A stretch of DNA of 64,000 nucleotides from Tubiluchus corallicola. Its lineage: Eukaryota; Priapulida; Priapulimorpha; Priapulimorphida; Tubiluchidae. The notes beneath the pieces are model-generated. The model had not been told where the DNA came from. It ran no database searches and saw nothing but the letters and a program-made list of their open reading frames with translations. Of the stretch, positions 27,301 to 39,300 are shown piece after piece. The DNA lies in assembly GCA_030141605.1 (NCBI GenBank), contig JAQGDQ010000211.1, forward strand, positions 22,885 through 86,884. The letters run 5' to 3'. The position numbers and the translations under genes were made by a program. Positions within the stretch are counted from its first letter, which is position 1. Each line of letters starts with the position of its first letter.

Positions 27301-30300
27301 TAAGTCATTTAAAAGTAAAGTTTAAAATTATTATATCTTTTAAATAAGACTAAAAATACGTTTTTGGTTTGTGAGTGGCGCACCCTGGAGGGTGAGCCAG
27401 CGACATTTTACCAATTTGGACGAACATTTTAAATGATTATTTCTAGTTACATAAGTCGTTCCACCAGGTAAGTGAAATGCTAAGTAATATAGGTTTGCAT
27501 TGAAAGTTTTTTGGGACATAATTTAACATTTCCTTTTCTTCCCCTGATTTACGTTTGTGTAGGTGACGTCATGTAATGGCGCGTGCGGAACAGTATTGCG
27601 GGAGATTTAAAATAAAAACAAACGAAAAATCCTTTCAACGCGAATACGATATGTGCATAAAATTGCTGTAAAGTAGTATAATTTTTTAAGGCGATTTTTC
27701 TGAAACCAACTTCAGGTGCCCCGTTTCTTGTTCTTTAATGCTACTAGCCGCCTTTGCATATTTCTGTGTTTTGTACAGCAAAAGAAGTCAGAAATCTTTT
27801 ATGCTATAGCATATTTGTATAGCTTAAATGCTACAAAATTTGAATAATTAGAGATCTAGAGATTTATTGGCATACAAAAAACATAATAACACAGCATAAC
27901 AAGCATAACAACAGCTAGAGAAATGTGCAGGTAGCCAAAAAAACAAAAAATACAGATCTATATATTAAAATAAACAACTACAACATATCACAAAATTTAA
28001 AATATATATTTTTATGACATAAATACTTAATTTAACATTGACTATTAGCAACTGCTGTTATTGATAGATAATAGGCATTTCTTATGGTAGTAAATAATTA
28101 TAAATACAGTATTTTGCATACCGAGATACAAATTATGCATACTTTAACTTCAGGGATGAGAATTTTCCGCGGATGCGCGGAATTCCGAGTTTTTGGAAGA
28201 CCAGTAGTGCCATTTTTGTAAATCGCGTAAATTCATTGATAAAATTTTTAAGGACCCAGTACTTCATTTCACAAGCTGACCGCTAGTTGGCAGGCCTTCG
28301 CTTTGTTTACATCACGTACATCAGTGTAACCACGTGTATATCTCTATGTATAAACATATAGAATCAATTGTGTGGAGTTATTTGAGTCAATTGCAGACAG
28401 TTTTTGCTTAGGAGCGGCCAGTACTTAGGCATTTTTGGGAGAATTAGGTATCATGTATCCTTGATAGTTGGATATTTTAAGTTATGCATCAAACAAGGTA
28501 ATTGATATTTTAAGTCTACTTAGAGGCTCTCTGTGGTCACAAAATTGCAATTTGTTGCTGGCTCCAAGGGGCTCTGCCACTCAACCTCATTGGGGGCCTA
28601 GGTGGCCCCAAAACCCCTGGCCTGTTTCGGAGTTTTTTGCAAATTATCATTCTCATCCCTGTAACTTATGTTAAACTATTAAAGCAGTCGAGTACAAATT
28701 TAGAAACAGAGGCTACAATTACGGTCCTAAAAGAAATATAAATTTGTTTCGTTTTCTTGTTGATGTTCCATGTGAGTAATCATGATTGCTTGTTGTCTGA
28801 GGTGAGAATTCCTGTAGTGTCCCATTATAGTTTAAGCATTTTAATACAATTATAAAGATTTTAATGCAGTTGTAACAGAAATGCATTGTATCGTGTGTCT
28901 GCTTGCAAACCAAAGCCGTCCGTAAGTCGGTACAGTTAAAACTACGTTATGCTGCTTCAAAGTAGAATGCGTCAAAAATTTGGTCAAAAGTCAATTTTCC
29001 GTATTTTATAACAATCAACACTAAATATATTGGAATTTCATATTCTAGAATCAAATTATCAATAAAGTGTTCAAAAAACACTAAACTTAAATTTTATAAC
29101 TCCTTACCCACTTTTCTGGCTAGAACTTACCGTATATACTCGCATATAAGCCGACCCCCTAAAACTGCTTTAAAATGGCCAGTTTTTGCAAAAACCCGTA
29201 TATAAGCCGACCATCAACTTGTCTAATTTCAAAATCATTGTCACTACCACCCTCATCGTCTGACTTTACATTACAAACCCGTATACATTTTTAATATTTT
29301 TTATCTAATGAATACAAAAAGCAGACTTTTATTGAAATGTGAATTTTTTCTAAAAAAAAAAGTGGGTGGACGGCGATCCGCCACGATCCCCCTCCAATAC
29401 ACCACTGGTGACACACAACAAAATAAAGAGTCAGATAGCGATGAAAATGTGTGGCTGGAAAATTGGCATTAGTGTCTGTCCTTGTGTTCATTTTGTTTCA
29501 TGCGCATATAAGCCGACCCCCTGATTTCAGTATTGTATTATATAGTTCTAAATTCGGCTTATATGCGAGTATATACGGTAGTACTGCAATTGTAAAAAAG
29601 CTAGTATTTTCTAACTCTGATTGTAGCTTGTGGAAGCAGTCATTTTGCTTCGGTTTTTTTCTGTTGCCAAGTCCAGATCTTCATCAGGAAGAGCCCTTTA
29701 CTGGATTCAAACATAACTTCAACGTGCTCTTGCAAAGTCTGCAGCAAGTGTTTTGTAGAAATGCGACAAAAAACAATCGCTGACTTTAATAGTGATTTTC
29801 TCAAGATTATGTTTTTCAGTGCGCAGCCTGCACCTCAACTTCAACATGGATTATCTCAGCTTTGAAATAACATAGAGTGATGAGCTTTGTATCAAAATGA
29901 TCCTCATGAATAACTAGAAAAGCTTAATTGCCGACTTGTGGACGATTTTACCACGCAAATGCACACTTTTTTACATATATATTTCTGACTTGTGTTTTCA
30001 TACCGCCTGCGAATAGATTCTCTCTTTTCTCTACTTGATGTATGATCTATGGTCTAAATGTATGATCTATGCTCTAAATGTGTGATCTATGGTCTAAATG
30101 TATGATCTATGGTCTAAATGTGTGATCTATGGTCAAAAAAAGTAAAGTATAAAATGATTATTTTTCTAGACGATGAACCCTGGGAAAGAATTAACGCTTA
30201 CATCATACACCATACCGGTGACTGGAAAGATCTGAATCTGAAATTTGTACTGCAAGTTTACCGAGACTATTTGCTGGAAAATGACGTACAGCTGCTTAAA

Positions 30301-33300
30301 GACATGTGGCCAATCATCTTGGTTAGTTGATTTAATGCAATTTGTGTTTTATACTGTTGGTGTCAGAACAGAAGGGCCTAGGTTCGAGTCTCAGTCAAGG
30401 TGCAAAATTTTTCTGACTTTCTAATTTGATATTATTTTGTTTCGCTTGTTTTTATTTGGTTTAATGCAATTCGTGTTTTATACTGTTGGTGTCAGAACAG
30501 AAGGGCCTGGGTTCGAGTCTCAGTCAAGGTGCAAAATTTTTCCGACTTTCTAATTTTATATTATTTTGTTTCGCTTGTTTTTATTAATGACTGTTAACTA
30601 CTAGTGTGTTTTATTAATTCATTCTTTCGCGATGGATGTCCACGAGAATTAAGAGATGACATCGTTGCTCTTAGAGTTCTCCAAGTGAGATACGTACTGT
30701 TTTCCAGCTACCAAACAAGCTGTAGATTCTTTAATGTCAAGCTTAGAAAATCTCAGAGCATTGTCAAGTGAATTTAATTTTTGACTGGTACCCTATAACA
30801 TTTTTTTTAGTTTTAGAAGCCTATTAGGTAGACGAGTTACGTCATTTCTAATTTCTAGCAAAGCAAGAATGGGACCCATGCCCCGATGGAGCGTAAGAAT
30901 AGGCGCTGTCTTTATGTAATCTCGACACACAAAGGGGACAGGTAGATAGCCCATCGCTCGGGCACCGTCCTTACCCCAGTACTGTACCGTTCAGGGAGTC
31001 AGTTAAGATGAGTAGGTCTAAGAAGGCAGATTTGTTTGAGTAGTGAATGGTTCGTGAACTCCATGAGTAGGATTTGAACTTTAAACTTTTGGCTCAGCAG
31101 TTATACGTCACCGGCAGTTATTTCAACTTGTTCAAAGTTAACTATATTTCTGCATACAGTTTATATAGAAATTGTTATATTGGTTATATTTTGTATATTT
31201 GTTATGTTTTGTATATTTGTTGTTTCTTGTATTTATTATATTTTGTATATTTGTTTTATTTGTTATGTTTGTTATATTTTGTATATTTGTCATGTTTGTT
31301 ATGTTTTGTATATTTGTTTTGTTTACTATGTTTTGTATATTAGTTATGTTTGTTATATTTGTTATATTTCATATATTTGTTATGTTTGTTACGTTTTGTA
31401 TGTTTGTTATGTTTGATATATTTGTTATGTTTCGTATATTTGTTATGTTTGTTACGTTTTGTATGTTTGTTATGTTCGATATATTTGTTATGTTTCGTAT
31501 ATTTGTTATATTTTGTATGTTTGTTATATTTGTTATGTTTATTATATTTATATTGCAGAGTTTAATGGATAAAGGTTTAGAACAAGACACTGATGGAGAT
31601 GGAATTATTGATAACCGGGGTGCTGATCAAACTTATGATTCCTGGAAAATGCACGGTGCAAGGTACCGTTAAGTTCACTGCTATAAAAAACAACATATAG
31701 TAACCACGCAAATGTATACATGAGCACATTGAAGTTGTGTTTAAATCCAGTAGAGGGCTCTTCCTGACATAGATCTGGGCTTGACAACAGAAAAAACCCG
31801 AAGCAACATGAGCTACTATCAGAGTTTGAAAATTACAGGTTTCTTACAAATGCAGTACTAGTTTCTTTTTAATAAACTGCAGTGTATGAACGCCTGAGTG
31901 ACTCCAATCTACAGGTAAGTGTACAGGTAAAAGACTGGTCACATGACCTGTTTAAAAGGAAACCAATTTATAACAGAAAAGAGGGGGTAATACAACTATA
32001 AATGAGCACACTTGGTTTTTGTCAAACTTTCTTGTTCTGCTAGTGCCTACTGTGGAGGATTATGGCTTGCTGCATTAAAGGTCACCTGCACAATCGCGGA
32101 ATTGCTAGGTCACACGGACGAATGCTACAGGTTTGCCACTGTGTTGGAGAAGGCCAGTAAATCTTATCAGAAGAAGCTGTGGAACGGTAAGATCGTTTAG
32201 CTGTACTTTTTGGTTAATAACCATCTACAGTTCTGCTCTCAGCGGGATAGAAACCTACAGTCAACCTCGGATATAAGGGACACCTCCAGACCGGAAAAAA
32301 TCGTTCCTTATATCCGATGTCCCTTATAGCCAAAGTTGAGTCAGACCGAGGGTGTATCTAGACCTGTACTTTTCTGTACTATTACCCATATTTTTATGGA
32401 TTATTGCTGCACATTCAGTGCAAACGGTATGTAGGAAGCTCCTTCAGTGATGCGAGATGTATGTGACCGCGGAAACCGAGCTGTTCGAAGGCCGAGTTTG
32501 CGAAAATTTGAGGTTAAAAATCGATCAATTTCGCTTTGATCATAGGGCCCCTTATATGCAAGGTAATTTACCTGGGTTTCTATTACATGGGACCTGAAGA
32601 TATCGTCAATATAACTGAAAGTCCCTCATATCCGAGTACTTTATATACAAAGATTTTTACATTTGAAAGACGTTAAGAAAAATCGGGACTGGTTTTGGTG
32701 GTCCCTTATAAGCGAGTATGTTATACCCGAGATGGATTGTATTAAAATTTGGCAGTAGACAAAGTTAATGTTTGAGAAAAATGTTAGAAATTTTCAGCAA
32801 AAAAATTACAATAAGTGCCTCGTGTAATTAGTAACATTAATTCAAAGTCGCGATCACTTCACGCATGGGTGCTCTCACTTTGAAAGAAACATGACGTAAT
32901 CTGGTTGCCGTGCAACCGATATAAACACTTATCCCACCAGGTGGTTGAGGGAACTTCTTTTGCTACGGCAGTTACTGTTATCAACTATCAGCGATCTAAA
33001 ACGTTAAATGAGAGATTATTAATACATTTTTGCTTTTGATGAATGTTACCCAGAATATAATGAAGGCCAGCTAGGACTGATAATACAATAATCTCCAACT
33101 CGGCTAGTTTACGGCGACAAAGTAACAGAATAACTATTTTAGCAGTCTAAAACTGAAATATATAAGTTAGGTAAACCACCCGGCACCTACTGTATGTGCG
33201 CAGACTTTCAGTGCTTATCCGTCATTATATTGCGTAGTACTTATCCATTGTGGGGTAATAATTCTGTAGATTGATGCTATGTGAACACTTTAACCCTTTC

Positions 33301-36300
33301 ATTACTAACCCTTACACTGCTGCCCAAGTTTTTCTTGTAAAGGATGAAGATTCTTGTAAAGCTCGGCACTAACCGCAATCACCCAAGTCTGTTTATTTCA
33401 CTGCTACGGCTATTGCAAAAACACCATAGAAAAGTTTAACAGCCGTGGGATTGGGGTTGCTTCGCAACAAGTAATGCTAACCAGCCAATCAGCGCCTGAG
33501 GGCAGGCGCATTCCATAATACTGTACTGTATAGTATGTTCTCATGCAAAATTGCTTGTTGATAGTTGGTGAAACGTATGTTTAGTTGATTGTTCTGCATT
33601 CTTATAAAATAATTACATATTGTGGATTACTAATATGACTTCTGAATATATGATGTGCTTATTTGTGTGGGTGTGTACGTGCATGCGTGCGTGCATTAAT
33701 GTGTGCCTGGATGTGTGTGTGTGTGTGTGTGTGCGTGCGTGCGTGCATGCGTACAAATAAAAATAATTTTCAATATTTGTGTTTATTAGCATGTGACTGT
33801 TTGTTTATTTACAAGATTCTGTTTTAGTAACACACCACCAGAAGTTATTGTCAAACATGTAAAAACCAAATTGACCCTGTTAAAAAGCAACTACGTAGTG
33901 AAAGGGTTAAGGTTATTGCGACTTGAGCCAATTGCTAATTTTTACATAAACACGATTAACGAATATTTAATCAGCTAGTATAGCGGAATTTTTGAGTGAA
34001 CTGCAGAAGCTTTGTTATGCTTCAGTGCTGACCTGGTGGATTTTTTTCCAAATATGTCGTCAGCGAGGTTCATTATTTTAGTGAGAGATAAGAATAACTT
34101 GAATTCCTTTTTAAGCAAGGCAATTCATGTGCGTATGTTACGTGGTAATTTCAATATTTTAAAATGTATATTAAAATAGAATGAATGTTGTGTGAGGGCT
34201 GGTTTTTCCTTTAACAACACCGTGACCATTCAGCTGCTTGCCCGTGTTATTCATTACAACTGTACCGTTTACTGTTGCAGGGCAGTATTACCGGTTTGAT
34301 AGCAGTAAACGTTCTTGTAGTAACAGCATCATGTCTGATCAGATGGCTGGGTATTGGTATCTCAAAGCTTGCGGAGTGGAAGATAACGTAAGTGCTTTTA
34401 ATTTCTAGTTAATTTTTTTGTGTAAATGCATTCCAGACAGGGGCATTTCAAGTATTTATCATGCCTTAGGCTGGTACAGTGGAACCGCATCTTACGAAAA
34501 CCCTATTATATGAAAAATTCAGCATTCGAATCGGGCTTCGAAGAAATTTCCTTCCCATTTAACGAAAAAATATTCAAGATACGAAAACGAAAATCGAAAT
34601 ACGAAAACCGACAGCGGTCCTCCCAGAATGAGTTTCGTAGCATCACGGGAATGCTTTGTTGTGCTCTTATTTCACGTGAACGCATTCAATAACCGTGGGT
34701 CTGAAAAATATGAAAGTGGTAGGAGTTTAAGTGCTATCTCAGGGTAGTTTGAGTGAAACCCTTCGACAATTGGTCATTAACGAACATATTTATTTCCGGT
34801 GGGTGCAATATTTACACTTTATGTGACTGTTTTCGGGGGGCTGGAATGAATTACGCCATTTATATGGTAAATCTTGTCTCATAATACTAAAATTCCAAGA
34901 TATGAATTAATTTCGTATCTGGAGGTATCACTGTAGTTCTGTCCCGCCCATCTCTATTGTGAATTTATAGTTGTTTATGTAGTGAGAAGCTTAAACAATT
35001 ACTTGTGGTGTATTAGAAACACTATTAGCTTCTAGTTGCTCATTATATTTGCAGTGCAGTGCTCTTGTATAGAAGCAGGCTGCACAACTGCTTGTTATTT
35101 AATACCTTGCACCTGTTTGCTATTTAAGAGTCATTCCGTGAGAAAATCAGCAAAATAGTGGAAGGTGACAAATCACCGATTTTGTTCATATTCACAGGGT
35201 TTGATGGTCCCCTCAGATGTACTCCACAGCCAAAATATTAGATTTCAGAAATGAGCCGTTTCTGAGAAAAGCCGCCATTTTGATTTTTTTCGGATTTTGG
35301 CCATTTTGGCGTAAAAAATTGCCCATTATTTCTCACGTTATTACAGACAGTAAATGAGCGATCCAGCACTAGTTAATTGGTGATATATATAGTAGGGGTC
35401 TTACCCTACCGTACCATTATCGTTGCCAAATTGAACCTCCTTTTCAGTTGGTGTCATCAGATTGCAAAAGATACGTGTCTGCTGCTGCTGAATTTAGACG
35501 CCATTTTGAAATCCCCATAACTCCACTGGGGATTTGGGGGACTAATCAATATATTTTTATTTGCAGCTTGACTAGTCCTACAAATGCATGAAATAAAATT
35601 TTGGCCAGCGATCTCCCAAGAGTCCAGAATTTTTAGCCAAAGTTGCTCTTTTTTGCCATTTTCACAACCTTGACCTATATTTAGCTATTCGCTTTGGATG
35701 ACGGTGTTGCCATTAGAATCGATACAAAGTGCAGCAACGTCAATGTTTATAGTAATAATGGACTGGCTTTACATGTCTGGGCACTCCTAGCAACCAGGCC
35801 CCTCATCAGGGGCCGCATTCCCTTCGAAGGGCCCCTGTGACGATTACAACATAGTGATTTTTATAATCTGTATAAAACACGGAATAATTTCATGTACATA
35901 ATAACAGTTTCGTGTACAACCTGGGCACTCCTAGCAACCAGGCCCCTCATCAGGGGCCGCATTCCCTTCGAAGGGCCCCTGTGACGATTACAACATAGTG
36001 ATTTTTATAATCTGTATAAAACACGGAATAATTTCATGTACATAATAACAGTTTCGTGTACAAGTGCTCGGGCTATATACCTATGGCCTGTGGATCAATA
36101 CGGGGGCCTCGGGAGGGCCCCACTGTCTTGACTGAAAAATAGACTTCAGTCAAAAAGGTTTAGTATCGCTTTGCTAAACAAGATTCTAAAGTAAGGCGGA
36201 CAAGGCGAGGCAAGGCACTATTTGTGAAATTGTGTTGAAACCGCCGCGAGCATCGAATATAACATGTTGCGAACCAATTTTTAAAACGCGCACAGCTTTG

Positions 36301-39300
36301 TGTGGTCTTGTATTCAACAGGCGAATAGTTGTCAGTCCCTGATATTTTTCCTCAAATCAATTCAAGTTAATAGTTAGTTAGTTACTAATACCTTGGTGTG
36401 ACAACTTCGACAACCAGACTTCTGCTTACTAACAACGGGCGTTAACAAAAAAACTGGTTAAGAAACGCAGCAAAGGCCAGTACGACCCTGCCTCGGACTC
36501 TGTGTAACGTATGTTTCAAGCCATTCGCTCATATTGTATTTAACCGCCAGGTTTCCACCGTCTCGTAAAGATATACGCATATACACCGACTACCATATTC
36601 AACTAAACTCTAACGAGAATCAGGGCGCTGACGCTTATAATCGCAAATTTTCAAAATAGCAAAAAGGCAACAACAAATTCTTTACGTCCACGACTATTTT
36701 TTATTCGCCAATATTCAATGAAAAGTCGCACTATAGTAAATAATAATAAGCTAATAATTGATAATACATACAGTAAGCTGCTACTATGTGTTGCTATGGT
36801 AACCTCCTTATCAAAAGAGACAGAGAGAGACACAGAGAGACAGAGAGAGAGAGTCACAGAGAGACAGAGAGAGAGAGTCACAGAGAGACAGAGAGAGTCA
36901 CAGAGAGACAGAGAGAGACACATAGAGATAGAGAGAGAGACACACAGAGACAGAGAGAGACACAGAGAGAGAGAGACACACAGAGAGGCAGATGGAGACA
37001 CAGAGAGACAGAAAGAGAGACACACAGAGAGAGACAGAGACAGACAGAGACAGAGAAAGAGACACAGAGAGAGAGACAGAAACAGAGAGAGAGAGAGAGA
37101 CAGAGAGAGAGAGACAGAGAGAGACAGACAGAGACACAAAGAGACACAGAGAGACAGAGAGAGACAGAGAGAGGCACAGAGAGACGGAGAGAGACACAGA
37201 GAGACAGAGAGAGACACAGAGAGACACATAGAGACAGAGAGACTCAGACACAGTGAGACAGAGAGAGACACAGAGAGACACAGAGAGACAGAGAGAGACA
37301 CAGAGAGACAGAGAGAGACACAGAGAGAGACAGAGAGAGAGACAGAGAGAGACACAGAGAGACAAAGAGAGACACAGAGAGGCAGATGGAGAGACAGAGA
37401 GAGACACACAGAGACAGAGAGACACAGAGAGACAGACAGAGACATAAAAAGAGACAGAGAGAGACACAGAGAGACAGAGACAGAGAGAGAAACACAGAGA
37501 GAGACACAGAGAGACAGACAGAGACACAAAGAGACAGAAAGCGACGGAGAGAGACACAGAGAGACAGAGAGAGGCACAGAGACACAGAGAGAGACAGAGA
37601 GAGACACACACAGAGAGACAGAGAGAGACACAGAGAGGGACACAGAAAGACAGAGAGACAGACAGAGACAGAGACAGAGAGTGACACAGAGAGAGACACA
37701 GAGAGACAGAGACAGACACAGAGAGAGAGAGAGGACACAGAGAGACAGAGAGAGACAAAGAGAGACAGAGACAGAGAGAGACAGAGAGAGGCACAGAGAC
37801 ACAGAGAGAGACAGAGAGAGACACAGAGAGACACACACAGAGAGACAGAGAGAGACACAGAGAGGGACACAGAAAGACAGAGAGACAGACAGAGACAGAG
37901 ACAGAGAGAGAGACAGACAGAGACACAGAGAGACAGAGAGAGACAGAAACTGTAATTTATCGTTTCTTTTTGAAATTTGCATTTTTTATTCAGAATTATT
38001 AATAATTCGTACTAATTTTTTTACGATTTATGTCACATTCAAGATCGAATCTCGTCAATTTATGGACGAGCTGGCCAAAATTTTATTAATGATCTAATAT
38101 GCCTGGTCAAGCTGTAAATAAACATATATTAATTATACTTCAAATACCCGCCCCAGTGGAGTTATGAGAATTTTAAAACAAGGTGTCATTCAGACTGTAG
38201 CAGACACGCATCTTTCATGAGCTCATGATACCTACTGAAAGAGAATCTCAATTCATCAAACTCAATGTGGCAATAGGGCAAGACCCCTACTATATATACC
38301 ACAGAGCAACTAGTCCTGGATCATTCATTTACTGCCTGTAATGATGTGACAAATATAGGTCATTTTTTTACGTCAAAATGGCCAAAATCCGAAAAAAATC
38401 AAAATGGCGGCCTATCTCCGAAACGGCTCATTTTTGATATCTAATATTTTGGCTGTGGGGTACATCTGAGGGGATCATCCAACCCTGTGAATATGAACAA
38501 AATCGGTGATTTGTCACCTTCCACTATTTTTTGACTTTTGCATGGTTTTCTCGCGGAATGACTCTTAATATTTATATAAAAGCTGTAGTCAGTAACTGCC
38601 TGTGGTGTGTTATAAAATGCGCCCTTCACATGAATATGAAAGTTTACACATTTTCCGAGGAGAATGAGAATTTTTCTTAAAATGTGACGCCTTCAAACGT
38701 TGGCACCCTAGGGCCTAGGCTATAGCCTAGTTAACCTATTGATTAATACGTCTCTGGTTACAGACACAATATAATGAACCCGCAGTTATTAAATTTTGAA
38801 TCTAAACCTCCCTGAAAGGAAATATGTTAAAAGTCTGGATTTGAACCTGGCACCTTTGGACTAATACTACCAACCAGAACGGTTGGTTCTAAACAACAAC
38901 TTTCTTGGTTGTTTTTTTAAGCAGTCTGACATACTTTAAGCAGATATCTGCAGCTTTCAGTGACAGGGTTAATACTAGCATGGGGTGTGTGGCAGGCCTG
39001 GCACCTATCTCATTACCAAGAATAATTCTTTAGAATGAAATCAAATGTGTCTTGGTCAGAGTTGATTCATGTTACCCTTTCCTCATGAATCAAATACCTG
39101 GAAGCACCATGAGAACTAAAACGTCTCAGATAATTTTCTAGGCTGCCACCCACCAACTTACTAATCAGGTTTGGCATCGCTTAACTTCGGTTGCTAAGTT
39201 CCTACCATGGAGATTTGATTTACTTCTGTTGTCGTAAAGGTACTTCCGGAGCAGAACGTCCGGACGGCTCTCAACACGGTCTTCAAGTTCAACGTGGAAT

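Larger units (their letters stand above)
35128..38564. mobile_element. 3.4-kb TTAA-flanked element with about 430-bp terminal inverted repeats (Kolobok/piggyBac-like)
   Basis: Left end GAGTCATTCCGTGAGAAAA; right end TTCTCGCGGAATGACTC; TTAA on both sides (35124-35127, 38565-38568). The outer ~430 bp (35128-35540 and 38140-38564) are inverted copies sharing GGTGACAAATCACCGATTTT and GGCCATTTTGGCG-like words. The interior holds a perfect 144-bp tandem duplication and a 1.1-kb GAGACA satellite. No transposase is seen. In GBA2 intron 16. Confidence 0.82.

Noticed and set aside
31160-31590. Hydrophobic Tyr/Phe/Ile-rich frames resembling membrane proteins
   Set aside because: They are an AT-rich tandem repeat ending at the exon 14 acceptor; composition explains the hydrophobicity.
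36651-38097. Very long open frames (up to 459 codons) on both strands
   Set aside because: They are translations of the GAGACA satellite: low complexity, both strands open, no start context or homology.
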